Source of the DNA: Terriglobia bacterium
Lineage (GTDB): Bacteria > Acidobacteriota > Terriglobia > Terriglobales > Acidobacteriaceae
Length of the DNA: 64,000 nucleotides
Reading direction: 5' to 3'
NCBI GenBank assembly: GCA_020072845.1
Contig: JAIQGF010000011.1
Coordinates: 1-64,000, forward strand
Below the pieces are notes generated by a model. It saw only the letters and a program-made list of their open reading frames with translations, did no database searches and was not told where the DNA came from. The position numbers were made by a program, and so were the translations under genes. Shown here in pieces: positions 8,000 to 17,017 of this stretch; positions within the stretch are counted from its first letter, which is position 1; every line of letters starts with the position of its first letter.

Positions 8000-8587
8000 A
8001 TGGCGAAAGTATCTGTGAAGAAGGCAAAAAAGAAGACGCGCCCCGCCGCCAAGGCGAAGAAACCCGCGGCCAAGAAGGCGAAAACAGCCGTCCGGCCGGC
8101 GAAGAAAGCAGCTCCGCCGCAGCCGGCCTTGCTACCGGGAGGCGACAAGCTCAGCTTCAATCACGCGATGGTGTACGTCAAGGATGTGCAGCGCGCGCTG
8201 GATTTCTATTGCCAGTTGCTGGGATTCAAGCAGGTGGACGAGTTCCGCTACGAAGGCAAGCCGGTGTACGCGCGGCTGCGCGCGCCTGGGGGCGACGGCA
8301 CCATCGCCTTGCACCAGGCGGGACCGGGAGCGTCGCTGGCGAGCGAGGGCGTGCGTTTGTACTTCGAGATTCGCGACCTCGACGGCTTTTGCCGCAAGCT
8401 GCAGGCCAACGGTTTCTACATCACGCAACTGCCGCAAATGATGCCGTGGGGCTGGCGGCACGCCTACCTCAACGATCCTGACGGTCACGAAATCAGCCTC
8501 TACTGGGCCGGCGAGAACCGCATGAAGAAGACCGTCATGCGCACCGCAAAAGAAGTGGAGAAGGTCCCGGCCGCGAAGGGGCGCTAG
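8000..8587 (+). CDS. VOC (glyoxalase/bleomycin-resistance) family protein with Lys-rich N-terminus
   Basis: Residues 1-45 are a low-complexity Lys/Ala/Pro tail resembling histone-H1-like tails. Residues 52-170 form one VOC module: LSFNHAMVYVKDVQRALDFYCQLLGF, then FEIRDLDGFCRKLQANG and HAYLNDPDGHEISLYW, with metal-ligand candidates His and Glu at the usual places. VOC proteins include dioxygenases, isomerases and resistance proteins; substrate cannot be told. A TAGAAT box at 7964-7969 lies 30 nt before the ATG. Confidence 0.85.
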   Translation: MAKVSVKKAKKKTRPAAKAKKPAAKKAKTAVRPAKKAAPPQPALLPGGDKLSFNHAMVYVKDVQRALDFYCQLLGFKQVDEFRYEGKPVYARLRAPGGDGTIALHQAGPGASLASEGVRLYFEIRDLDGFCRKLQANGFYITQLPQMMPWGWRHAYLNDPDGHEISLYWAGENRMKKTVMRTAKEVEKVPAAKGR

Positions 8588-8589
8588 CA

Positions 8590-8734
8590 GGCTGCTGAAA
8601 AACTCCGCGTGAATCTCGTTTGGGAAGGGCACGGCTTCAGCCGTGCCGGAGGAGTTCTTTATTTTGTCATTCCGAGGGGCTTCAGCCCCGAGGAATCTCG
8701 GTTTTGTTCCACCCACGCGAGTTTTTCAGCAGCC
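8590..8734. repeat. 145-bp TIR element, copy 1
   Basis: Bounded by a perfect 16-bp inverted repeat, GGCTGCTGAAAAACTC (8590-8605) and its complement (8719-8734). Inside are two hairpins: GGCACGGC-TTCA-GCCGTGCC, and TTCCGAGGGGC-TTCA-GCCCCGAGGAA in which a tandem GA/GA mismatch interrupts the stem. A second copy is at 29934-30084. Non-coding and MITE-like. Confidence 0.85.
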
Positions 8735-8785
8735 TCCTAGTGTAGTGTCCCATAAGTAACTAGCATAAGTAACGGCTTTGGGTTA

Positions 8786-8930
8786 AGCTGCCGGACATGC
8801 GAACCGGTCTAGCTTGCGCATGAAAAAGTAGTGGAACTCGAAATTCAGTTCCGGGCTGATGTAGCGGTTGGGCATCTGCTCGTAGGGCAGGTTGATGTTG
8901 AGCCCGATGGTCTTGCCGCCGGCTTCCCGC
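8786..8930 (-). pseudogene. Remnant of a LOG-family (TIGR00730) gene
   Basis: About 45 codons read as REAGGKTIGLNINLPYEQ and then ISPELNFEFHYFFMRKLD, the central part of stand-alone LOG nucleotide-hydrolase proteins, without the GGGxxGxM and PGGxGT motifs on either side. The frame loses similarity at both ends, so this is a fragment. It is a different, shorter LOG subtype than the domain encoded at 10.4-12.4 kb. Confidence 0.75.
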
Positions 8931-9033
8931 GCTCCCTGGCGTGAGGGACTTCGGCCTGTCGCTTCGCGACGCGGTTTTCGCAACCTTTGGCAATCGGTTC
9001 TCAGAATGCTAGACTGTCGTGCCGAGGACCAAG

Positions 9034-9735
9034 ATGGCGAGTCCCGACTTCGGCGCGTCTCCTCCTTCATTTGAGAGGATTTCTCATCTCGGCGAACTTC
9101 TCATTGTGATCTTCTACGCTGAGGCCTATCAGCAAGCCGCCACGATTTTTATAGAAGCCTACCATGGTTCGGGGTTAAGCCTTGGGCCCGTACTAGTGTT
9201 TGCCATATTCTTCATGGTCACCGTGCGTTTTTTTGTCGGGAACCATCTTCATTTGACAGATAAGCACTGGAATGAAGATCTCCCCAACCCTCAGAATCAA
9301 AAACCGGAGAACCAGAACCATGAGAAGGAGAAGAAGCCGAGATGGGCGGAACGGAGTAGCAGGAACCTCTACTATTGTGACGCTTTCTTCATAGCTTTGG
9401 AAAGTCTTGCCATGATCCTGCTGGGAGGTCTAGGTTCAGTTAAGGCCAGCGTAAATCTTCTGGTTGGCCTGCTGATCCTCATTTCCGCCTTAGACGTGGT
9501 TTGGATTTGCATTCAGTTGCTCCTCAACCTCAATCGGCGATGGCGGGAAAACAGACCGGCCACCCATCTTTATAACTGGTTACTGCTCAACGTAGGAGTG
9601 ATCATAGCTCTCGGATTTCCGTTGTTTTGCTCGTGGAATGAACCACTTTCCACGAGAACATTGTGGGAAGTTACAGTGATTAACGGCGTCGCTTTCGTAA
9701 TAGACATATTCGTATGCAATCTATTTGCGGCGTAG
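9034..9735 (+). CDS. Orphan integral membrane protein
   Basis: About 233 residues. Hydrophobic segments lie near residues 20-45, 50-68, 125-145, 150-175, 183-203 and 212-233, with a charged loop of about 50 residues after the second (QNQKPENQNHEKEKKPR). I do not recognise the family. GAGG lies 7 nt before the ATG at 9034, and a TAGACT box is at 9010-9015. Base composition is visibly lower in GC than in the flanking genes. It is 69 nt upstream of the cytosine deaminase gene on the same strand, so the two may be co-transcribed. Confidence 0.7.
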   Translation: MASPDFGASPPSFERISHLGELLIVIFYAEAYQQAATIFIEAYHGSGLSLGPVLVFAIFFMVTVRFFVGNHLHLTDKHWNEDLPNPQNQKPENQNHEKEKKPRWAERSSRNLYYCDAFFIALESLAMILLGGLGSVKASVNLLVGLLILISALDVVWICIQLLLNLNRRWRENRPATHLYNWLLLNVGVIIALGFPLFCSWNEPLSTRTLWEVTVINGVAFVIDIFVCNLFAA

Positions 9736-9804
9736 ACAAAGATAGCTGTTGGCAGTAGCAGTCTCAGATTTCAGCAAATGATTCAGAAACTAGTGGGAGG
9801 AATC

Positions 9805-10317
9805 ATGCCACTCGATGACGAAGCCTATTTGCGAATGGCCTTCAACCAAGCGCTCAAGAGTTATGAGGAGGGCGGCTGTCCTATCGGCGGCGCATTGGTA
9901 GACAACGATACCGGAACAGTGCTGGGCGAAGGTCACAACGGGCTTGTCCAGGAAGATAATCCGATCATTCATGGAGAAATGGCCACCCTTCGCGCCGCCA
10001 AGCGAATGAAAAACCGACACAATACGACCCTCTACACTACGCTGCAGCCGTGCTTTATGTGCGCAGGCGCCATCGCCCAGTTTGGTATTCCGCGCGTGGT
10101 GGTTGGTGATACGAAAAATACGTCAGACGGAGAAACCCTCGCCTTTCTGCGAGCGAGGGGAGTCGAAGTAGTAGTCTTGGACTCGCGTTCCAGTCCCGCC
10201 GCGGCGGACTGCATCGAACTTGCTGCCCGTTTCAAGGGGGAGAGGCCTGACTTATGGACCGAAGATTGGGGAGGTGGGCCGAATCCACGCCTGCGGGAGG
10301 CCCAAATGACAACCTAA
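9805..10317 (+). CDS. Cytosine deaminase, yeast Fcy1-like
   Basis: A 170-residue zinc deaminase. Zinc site HGE at residues 56-58 (His ligand and catalytic Glu) and PCFMC with Cys83 and Cys86. Beyond the generic CDA fold it shares Fcy1-type segments: GGCPIGGALVDN, TTLYTTLQPC, GIPRVVVGD, and a C-terminal RPDLWTEDWG that parallels the yeast enzyme's RPxxWxED. Expected reaction: cytosine to uracil plus ammonia. GGAGG 6 nt before the ATG at 9805 fixes the start. It lies between an orphan membrane protein and, on the opposite strand, a LOG-domain protein. Confidence 0.88.
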   Translation: MPLDDEAYLRMAFNQALKSYEEGGCPIGGALVDNDTGTVLGEGHNGLVQEDNPIIHGEMATLRAAKRMKNRHNTTLYTTLQPCFMCAGAIAQFGIPRVVVGDTKNTSDGETLAFLRARGVEVVVLDSRSSPAAADCIELAARFKGERPDLWTEDWGGGPNPRLREAQMTT

Positions 10318-10399
10318 TCCCCGCCAGAAGCCGTATAGATGAGACTCGCGCGCGAGTTACATGCAAGTTTTGCGAAGATTCGTCTTTATGAAACGATGC

Positions 10400-12385
10400 T
10401 TACCGTCGGGCGTGAATGCCGATTTCAAGAATTCGCTCATAGAACGGAACTACCTCGTCGGGATCATCAGTAATAAGCACATTCGTTTTTAGCCAGGAAG
10501 GACCGCGATCGGAACCAGCGATCTTATCAAGCTGCTTTGCCAGATCGTCCCAATAGAGGCGACCCTCTATTGAACCGAAGAACACTAGGGGTCCCCGTTC
10601 GATCACGCCGAGCTTCATGTCAGTTAGTGTAAGGCCGATTTCTTCCAAGGTGCCGACTCCCCCAATACAAAAGAGATGGAAACTGGCGATCTCAAACCAC
10701 CGTTGCCGGAAGTGGCGAGCGGTCTCTTGAAACGTCTGGTAGAAATCAACAGGTTCCTGCAGAGGCTGGTCCACGACTTCAAGATAATTGCAGCCAACCA
10801 ACAACCCCAAGCCCAGTGCGACGTCGGCTGCCTGCTTCATGGCTCCGGGGCCGCCGCCGGTCAGGAACGCGACGTGTCCCCCCAGCAGATGCTGAAGTTT
10901 TTCCAGGAGGGTCCTCAAACTACGGAACTCCTGCTCTGGCAGCGGCAGGGTGGAGCCGTAGATGGCAAACACCAAGCTCGATTTGAACGCTTCGATATTG
11001 CGGAATGGAACGAAAAATCCTCGTTTCCCCCTGTACACGTGAAGAGCCGTTTCCCCGAAGACTTCGTTGAACCAAATAACTTCTATGCCAAACGCTTCGT
11101 AGTCGGCAAGCCGGCCGTGATCTCGGGCGGAAAGAAACGGCCCATGTTCAAACGAGGCATTCCGGAAAACGAGTCTTCGTATGCGCCTATCCGCCGCCGC
11201 TGTGCAAAGCTGGAGATGCTCCAGGTGGTTTGGAAAGTATTCCATCAGGACAGTGGCTTCTGCCCCAGGGGCCAGGTCGCGCAGGGGCGCGATATCGAGA
11301 ACGTTCGCGGGCCTTTCGGAGATGATGCGGCGCGCGGACCTCTCTATATCCTTCCGGATGGGAGCGGGCCTTGCGTGCATCTGAGGCTTGCCCATCGCAC
11401 GTGCCGCGGCGATATCCGTAATGATTCCAACCGGCCTGACTGCGTACGATGCCCGATCCCGTTTGAAAGACTCCGAGTGAAAAAACGTGGCCAAGTCACG
11501 ATAGTCGTCATCCCCTTTTGAGTCCCCGAACGTGCCCGGTTGGTCCAGCGGGGAGCCGCCAAACCAGCGCCGGGGCGTGAAACGGACTTCCTCCGCATCG
11601 TAAATCTCCGCTGAGACTTCGGGATTGACAATCGTCTTACCCGAAAAATTCGCGAACTCCAAGAAAATCTGGGTACCACGAGTGGTTACGGGGTCCAGGA
11701 TCGCCGACTCCAGGTGCTGACCACGCGTATCAGACCGCGTGTCCAAAACTACGAAATGTCTATGGAGAAACATCGTGCAAGACGTTATGACAGCATCTCC
11801 TGGTTTGAGCACGATGTGATCGACGTCGCGTCTGAGCTGAAGGCGGTTCAGAATAGTCTTTCCGTCCTCGCGCGTTAGGATGGCGAGCAGGCCCTCCTCA
11901 TCAATGGGCTCTGCCAGATCGTAGACGCAACGATGTGGGCGAATCGTAACTCGGCCCTCCGCGTCAATCGATACAGGGGCGGGCAATTGGAATGCGTGGT
12001 CGATCGTGGCCTGATAAACAGCATCACCCGTCAAGCGCCGGGCGGGATCGCAAAGCACGAGTCTACCAACTCGCAGGCCGCTCACAATCAGTCGGCTCAG
12101 GTACTTCTTGACAGGATAGCTTTGGACCAGGGCGTCGACGGTGGCCCGCAAACTCGCGGAGCCTCCGCCGATTTTCAGCGGAGCCACAGGCCTCACATTG
12201 ATTCCTAATCGGGCCAGCCGACTACGCGTAACGAAGCGAACGTGTTCCCACAGACGGTCACTACGTTCTCGAAATGAATCCGGAATGTTGAAGTGGAGCT
12301 CGACATTAATAAGTCCGTCGGCCGTGTGATCTACGCTCACAACCCGGCCATCGTCAGTCTCAGGAGTTTCGTATCGTATCAACAT
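10400..12385 (-). CDS. LOG-domain fusion protein with dCTP-deaminase-like segment
   Basis: A 661-residue protein. Residues about 470-655 are a LOG-type nucleotide-binding/phosphoribohydrolase domain: GGGPGAM (510-516) and IGGVGTLEE (574-582), the family's PGGxGTxxE with Ile for Pro. LOG enzymes release free bases from nucleoside monophosphates. Residues about 190-270 resemble the dCTP deaminase/dUTPase beta barrel: PGDAVI, a TRSDTRG segment (Ser218, Arg221), ILDPVTTRGTQIFLEFANFSG (Glu243 in LEF). This second assignment is mine and weaker. The N-terminal 180 and the middle (270-470) are unassigned. GAGGTGGA lies upstream of the ATG. It converges on the cytosine deaminase gene. Confidence 0.75.
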   Translation of the reverse strand: MLIRYETPETDDGRVVSVDHTADGLINVELHFNIPDSFRERSDRLWEHVRFVTRSRLARLGINVRPVAPLKIGGGSASLRATVDALVQSYPVKKYLSRLIVSGLRVGRLVLCDPARRLTGDAVYQATIDHAFQLPAPVSIDAEGRVTIRPHRCVYDLAEPIDEEGLLAILTREDGKTILNRLQLRRDVDHIVLKPGDAVITSCTMFLHRHFVVLDTRSDTRGQHLESAILDPVTTRGTQIFLEFANFSGKTIVNPEVSAEIYDAEEVRFTPRRWFGGSPLDQPGTFGDSKGDDDYRDLATFFHSESFKRDRASYAVRPVGIITDIAAARAMGKPQMHARPAPIRKDIERSARRIISERPANVLDIAPLRDLAPGAEATVLMEYFPNHLEHLQLCTAAADRRIRRLVFRNASFEHGPFLSARDHGRLADYEAFGIEVIWFNEVFGETALHVYRGKRGFFVPFRNIEAFKSSLVFAIYGSTLPLPEQEFRSLRTLLEKLQHLLGGHVAFLTGGGPGAMKQAADVALGLGLLVGCNYLEVVDQPLQEPVDFYQTFQETARHFRQRWFEIASFHLFCIGGVGTLEEIGLTLTDMKLGVIERGPLVFFGSIEGRLYWDDLAKQLDKIAGSDRGPSWLKTNVLITDDPDEVVPFYERILEIGIHARR

Positions 12386-12489
12386 TCAGCCGGTCCACCT
12401 CACGTAGGCGCAAATGGATCTTCACGATCCGAGTGAGCCCACTCTCTGACGAATCTGCAGGATCAGATTACAAATGACAAATCAGGAAA

Positions 12490-12885
12490 TTACAAATCCT
12501 TCTTCTTCCCCGGATCGCGGTAGTGCACCGCCTCCCAGATTCCGATCCACACGTCCACCAGGCCGATCCCGGTGATGATGCCGCGGACAAAGTTGTCCTG
12601 CGCCAGGGCGCGCCAGGCGGGATGCGCGGCGAGCAGGGAGTTGTTGGTCCAGATGCGGGTCCAGGGCAACACCGCAAGCAGCATGCCCAGTTCAATGCAG
12701 AAGATGACGAAGATCACCAGCGAGAGGCGATGCAGCCAAATGCTGGTGCGCGAGACTTTGGCGCCGGGCGGGGCGGATGCAGCGGGCTGCGGTTTGCTCT
12801 CCACCGGCAAGCGCTCAGCCGGGAAAACCTTGGCGTCCGGATTCACCTGGCGGATTGGCTCCCTGGGATCGCTCGCAGGACCCAT
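12490..12885 (-). CDS. Small membrane protein downstream of TPR gene
   Basis: A 131-residue protein: a Pro/Ala-rich soluble N-terminus (about 45 residues), then two hydrophobic segments (LHRLSLVIFVIFCIELGMLLAVLPW and FVRGIITGIGLVDVWIGIW) and a basic tail. I do not recognise it. It starts 12 nt after the stop of the large TPR gene on the same strand, so it is likely the second gene of that operon. Confidence 0.65.
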   Translation of the reverse strand: MGPASDPREPIRQVNPDAKVFPAERLPVESKPQPAASAPPGAKVSRTSIWLHRLSLVIFVIFCIELGMLLAVLPWTRIWTNNSLLAAHPAWRALAQDNFVRGIITGIGLVDVWIGIWEAVHYRDPGKKKDL

Positions 12886-12896
12886 ATATTTGGATT

Positions 12897-15512
12897 CTAC
12901 GACCTCAAAGCTTTGATGCGCTCGGCAACATCCCGGTAGTCGATATTGCTGCCGTAAACCTCCATGAAGTGTTGCAGGGCGGAGGGACGGTCGCCGGCGG
13001 CCTCGTGGGCCTTCGCCAGGTCGTAGTGGAGCGACAAGCGCTGCTGCTCGTCGGTGGCGATCTTGAGCGCTTGTTCGTACCACCGGTAACTGGCGGCGGG
13101 GACTCCCTTGTCCACCAGGCACTGCGCCAGCCAGGTATAGGCTTGCATGGGCTGGCTGAAGGGAATGCCCTTCTCAATGGCGTGGCAGACTTTTTGCAGT
13201 TCACCGATGGCCTCGTCCATCAGGCCCATCTCGCGGAAGGCCACGCCCAGGTTGTAGTGCGTGTCCGGGTCCTCCACTTCACTGGCGCCGGCTTCGGCAT
13301 CCTCCTTGAATTCGGCAAACATGTCGGAAAGAACGCTGCTCGCCTCCTCGTGTACCTCTTCCGCAAGCTTGCCGGGCGCGGCTTCCATCGCAGGCGCGGC
13401 CTGGGGAGGTGCGGGAGGAGGCGCGGCGGGCTCCGCGGATGCTGGCGTCGTGCCGCCCACGGCAAAATCCGTGCCCAGGGATTGTTCCAGATCGGAGACG
13501 AAGGCGCCCAAAACGTCGGCTTTCGCCGGCGCTGCCGCTTCGAGCGCGGGGGCAGCGGCCTCTGGCGAAATTTCCGCCGCGGGCGGTGGCTCAACTTGGG
13601 GTGGAGGTTCGATGCCAAAGTCGGCTGGTCCCTGGACTTCAATCACCGGGACCAATGCGGCGGTAACCTGCGATTGCATCCCGACGAGTTCGGGATTCCC
13701 GGGCGCGATCGCCTGGCATCGCTCGCAGGCGGCGCGGGCCTCGTTCCACATTCCCTGCGAGATGTAGAAGCGGATTTCGTCGAGCAATTCGCCGGCCGTG
13801 GGAAGCGGCGCGGCAGCGGGCGCGGCGGCGTGCGTCTCCCATTCCTCCGAAATATCAATCTCGGGCGCCGCTGCGGCGGGTGGCGCTGCCGGAGCAGCTT
13901 CGACCTCAACCGAGTACGACGGCGCCTGCACCTCAATGGCGGGCGCGGCGCCGGCGCGCTCATGATATCCGGCCGCCATCTCGCGATATTGTCTCGCCTG
14001 ATCGGGATGACCGGCTTGCAGGTAAACCGATTCCAGGGTTGCGCAGCACTGCGCGGCATCGCCAAACCGGTTGGCGGCCGCGTAGAGCGAGGCCAGTCGC
14101 TGGTTGAGGCGGAAATCGCGTGGGGCTTGCGGCAGGACCTTTTCCAGCGGCGCCAGCGCCTTGGCCGGCATGTTGTAGGAATCGAGCAGTTCGGAGTCGG
14201 TGAGCGCCGACTTCACCGCATCGGCGATCTCGTCGGAATACTCCTGCGTGATCGCGGGCGCGGTCATTTCCAGTTCATCCACCATGAACGCCTGCGAGCC
14301 TTCGGCGGCGGTCAGCGGGCGCACCGCCGCGTCCTCGCCGAGCTTGGCGAGAACCTGGCGGTATTGCTGCTCGTGCATGGGATTTTCGGGCTCGCTTTCG
14401 GTCAGCTCGCGATAGAGATCCCGGGCGCGCTTCAGGTCACCGGCCTGCACCAGCGCGTGCGCCAGCAGCTCGGTGGATTCGCTGATATGCGATTGGTCGC
14501 CGAGCTTGCGATAGAGCTCGCGCACGATTTCCAGCAACGCCGCATCCTCCCTGACCTTGTACAGCGCGGCTTCCAGCCCGTGCTGCAGCGACTCGGTGTT
14601 GCCGAGCGAGAGCTGGCCGGAGAATTCGCGGTAAATCGCGAGGCTTTCCCGGTAGGAACCGGTCGCCATCAGCGTTTCCGCCAGCGCCTGGATGCCGCTG
14701 AAGTCTTTGTGCTGCGCCACCAGGTTGCGCGCCACCGTTTCCGCGTTCCCCAGGTCTTTCACCTGCAGGTGAGCCCGCAACAGGATGCCGAGCGCGTCGG
14801 GATTGCTGTCGATGTGCGCAATGCACTCCAGGTGGCGGATGGCGGCGGCGCCGTCGCCGGAATCCACCGCGATCAGGCCGCGCTTGAGCAGCGCACGGGG
14901 GTTGGCAGGATCGATGCTGAGGATGCGCCCCAGGGCTTCGTCGGCCGCGTCCATGGCCGCCCGCTGGTACAGCGACTCGGCCGCACGGAAATAGATTTCC
15001 TTGGCGTCTTCCTTCTTGCCCATCCGAATGTAGAGATCGGCCAGCTTGCTCTGCATGGCGGCGTTTTCCGGATCGAGCTCCAGCATTTTCTGGAAGACAC
15101 GGGCGGCGCCGTCCAGGTCGTTGGCCCTCATCCGGTAGTCGGCGAGGGCAACGTATTGCTGGCGGGCATCGTTGTACAGGCCCTGCTGGGTGTAGAGGTC
15201 GGCGAGCTTCTGCAGGCCTTCCACCGAGTTGGGCGCCAGCTTGGTGAGCTTCTTGTACATGGCGATGGATTTGACGGTGAACCCGTCGGACGCGTAGGCA
15301 TCGCCCACCTTGCGGAAGTGCGCGATCGCCCGGTCGGTCTGGCCGAGGCGCGCATAGAGGTCGCCGATGGTGTTGAGCACGGTCAGGTCCTTGGGGTCTT
15401 CCTTGACGACCTTTTCGTACTCGCTGATGGCGTTCTGCAGCTTGCCCTGCTGGACGTGCTTTTCCGCCGCGCTGAGGACCTTCGCCTTGTTGAAGCCAAA
15501 ACCGAGCGCCAT
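12897..15512 (-). CDS. Large TPR-repeat scaffold protein
   Basis: An 871-residue soluble protein. Residues 15-420 are tandem tetratricopeptide units (for example KLQNAISEYEKVVKEDPKD, VLNTIGDLYARLGQTDRAI). They are followed by two Pro/Ala/Glu-rich linkers (about 440-560 and 600-700) and a C-terminal TPR block (DTHYNLGVAFREMGLMDEAIGE). TPR superhelices mediate protein-protein contact; the partner is unknown. No signal peptide. The ATG at 15512 matches where homologous sequence begins (ALGFGFNKAKVL). Possible operon with the small membrane protein downstream. Confidence 0.85.
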   Translation of the reverse strand: MALGFGFNKAKVLSAAEKHVQQGKLQNAISEYEKVVKEDPKDLTVLNTIGDLYARLGQTDRAIAHFRKVGDAYASDGFTVKSIAMYKKLTKLAPNSVEGLQKLADLYTQQGLYNDARQQYVALADYRMRANDLDGAARVFQKMLELDPENAAMQSKLADLYIRMGKKEDAKEIYFRAAESLYQRAAMDAADEALGRILSIDPANPRALLKRGLIAVDSGDGAAAIRHLECIAHIDSNPDALGILLRAHLQVKDLGNAETVARNLVAQHKDFSGIQALAETLMATGSYRESLAIYREFSGQLSLGNTESLQHGLEAALYKVREDAALLEIVRELYRKLGDQSHISESTELLAHALVQAGDLKRARDLYRELTESEPENPMHEQQYRQVLAKLGEDAAVRPLTAAEGSQAFMVDELEMTAPAITQEYSDEIADAVKSALTDSELLDSYNMPAKALAPLEKVLPQAPRDFRLNQRLASLYAAANRFGDAAQCCATLESVYLQAGHPDQARQYREMAAGYHERAGAAPAIEVQAPSYSVEVEAAPAAPPAAAAPEIDISEEWETHAAAPAAAPLPTAGELLDEIRFYISQGMWNEARAACERCQAIAPGNPELVGMQSQVTAALVPVIEVQGPADFGIEPPPQVEPPPAAEISPEAAAPALEAAAPAKADVLGAFVSDLEQSLGTDFAVGGTTPASAEPAAPPPAPPQAAPAMEAAPGKLAEEVHEEASSVLSDMFAEFKEDAEAGASEVEDPDTHYNLGVAFREMGLMDEAIGELQKVCHAIEKGIPFSQPMQAYTWLAQCLVDKGVPAASYRWYEQALKIATDEQQRLSLHYDLAKAHEAAGDRPSALQHFMEVYGSNIDYRDVAERIKALRS

Positions 15513-15768
15513 AAACCATGGACTCCGTGCTGAAAAATGCGCCACCCTCTAGAGGGATGCGCCGCTTTCGCTCGACGCTCCCCCACCGGGCATGCCCTCG
15601 GCCCGAGGTTGGAGGCGCGGAAAAGCTGTTCGCGGACGGGTTTCGCCAGATTTCTCTGGAATGCGGCTAACACTATCACAGCGAGTCGCGAGATTGCGAG
15701 TCCCAGGCGCCAGATCCAGGCTGCGCGCCCGGATCGGAACCCGAACCGGCGAGTACGGACCGATGGCG

Positions 15769-15774
15769 TACAAT
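15769..15774 (+). promoter_or_regulatory. -10 box of the P1 peptidase gene
   Basis: TACAAT 9 nt before the ATG at 15784, with no Shine-Dalgarno sequence. Transcription would start within about 3 nt of the start codon, so the mRNA is probably leaderless. Confidence 0.55.
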
Positions 15775-15783
15775 TTTTGTCTC

Positions 15784-16998
15784 ATGCACCCGCGGCCCAA
15801 GCTGATCCTCCCCTTGCTGATTTGCCTTTCCGGCTGCGTTGCGCCGTTGCCTGCGTGGTCGCAGACCGCCGGCGGCACGACCACGCGCCCGCGCATTCGC
15901 GACCTCGGCGTGCAAGTCGGCGTCTTGCCGCCCGGGCCGCTGAATGCAATCACCGACGTTGCCGGCGTCACCGTCGGACAGACCACGATTGTGCGCGGCG
16001 ACAAGGTGCGCACCGGGGTCACCGCCATCCTGCCGCACGGCGGCAACTTGTTCCGCGAGAAGGTGCCAGGCGCGGTGTTTATCGGCAACGCGTTCGGCAA
16101 ACTCGCCGGCTCGACTCAGGTAAATGAGTTAGGCGAGATCGAGACTCCCATCCTGCTGACCTCGACCCTGGCGGTGCCGCGCGTGGCCGACGCGGTGATT
16201 GACTACATGCTGGCCTTGCCGGGAAACGAGGACGTGCGCTCCATCAATCCCCTGGTCGGCGAGACCAATGACGGATACCTGAATGACATTCGCTCGCGGC
16301 CGATCACGCGCGAGGATGTGCTGGCGGCGATCAAGGGCGCCAACGGCGGGCCGGTCGAGGAAGGCAGCGTCGGCGCGGGCACGGGCACGATCGCGTTTGG
16401 GTGGAAAGGCGGAATCGGGACGGCGTCGCGGAAATTGCCGGCGTCGCTCGGTGGATACACTGTCGGCGTGCTGGTGCAGACCAACTTCGGCGGCGTGCTG
16501 ACCATCGCCGGCGCCCCGGTGGGTAAAGAGCTGGGGAGGTATTCGTTTCGCCGGGAACTGGAGAACAGTGCTGGAGCGCGCTCGCCCTCGAGCGCGTCCA
16601 CTACCGACTCGGCCAACGGCTCCTGCATGATCGTGGTCGCCACCGACGCGCCGCTGGAGGCGCGCAATCTGAAGCGGCTGGCGGCGCGCGCGATTATGGG
16701 CATGGCGCGCACGGGCGCGGCGGGGTCGAATGGAAGCGGGGATTACGTCATCGCGTTCTCCACCGCGCCGCAACTGCGGATTCGTCCCGGCGATGAGACC
16801 AAGCCCCGGCAGGTGACGGTGCTGGGGAATGAGGCCCTGTCGCCGCTGTTTCTGGCGGCGATCGAAGCGACCGAGGAGGCCATCTACAACTCGTTATTAA
16901 AGGCAACGACGGTCACTGCGCGCTCGAAGACGGTGGAGGCGCTTCCCGTCGAGCGGGTCGTGGAGATTTTGAAGGTGCACGGGATGATTCGGAAGTAA
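15784..16998 (+). CDS. P1 family peptidase (DmpA/BapA type, S58), lipoprotein
   Basis: A 404-residue Ntn-type aminopeptidase that cleaves itself to form an N-terminal Ser. Family signatures: NAITDVAGVTVGQTT, PHGGNLF, the GSVGAGTGTIAFGWKGGIGT loop, and the autocleavage region NGSCMIVVATDAPL where Ser is the nucleophile. The start MHPRPKLILPLL leads to a lipobox LSGC, so the protein is probably an exported lipoprotein. Family substrates are N-terminal D-amino acids, beta-peptides or small peptide amides. A Ser/Ala/Thr-rich insert (GARSPSSASTTDS) just before the cleavage site is unusual. Confidence 0.9.
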   Translation: MHPRPKLILPLLICLSGCVAPLPAWSQTAGGTTTRPRIRDLGVQVGVLPPGPLNAITDVAGVTVGQTTIVRGDKVRTGVTAILPHGGNLFREKVPGAVFIGNAFGKLAGSTQVNELGEIETPILLTSTLAVPRVADAVIDYMLALPGNEDVRSINPLVGETNDGYLNDIRSRPITREDVLAAIKGANGGPVEEGSVGAGTGTIAFGWKGGIGTASRKLPASLGGYTVGVLVQTNFGGVLTIAGAPVGKELGRYSFRRELENSAGARSPSSASTTDSANGSCMIVVATDAPLEARNLKRLAARAIMGMARTGAAGSNGSGDYVIAFSTAPQLRIRPGDETKPRQVTVLGNEALSPLFLAAIEATEEAIYNSLLKATTVTARSKTVEALPVERVVEILKVHGMIRK

Positions 16999-17017
16999 AG
17001 GGCTGGAGCCGGATTCT

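Noticed and set aside
12777-15533. Long plus-strand frame opposite the TPR gene
   Set aside because: A 918-codon shadow of a high-GC gene on the other strand. It lacks family motifs and has skewed Arg/Gly/Leu composition.
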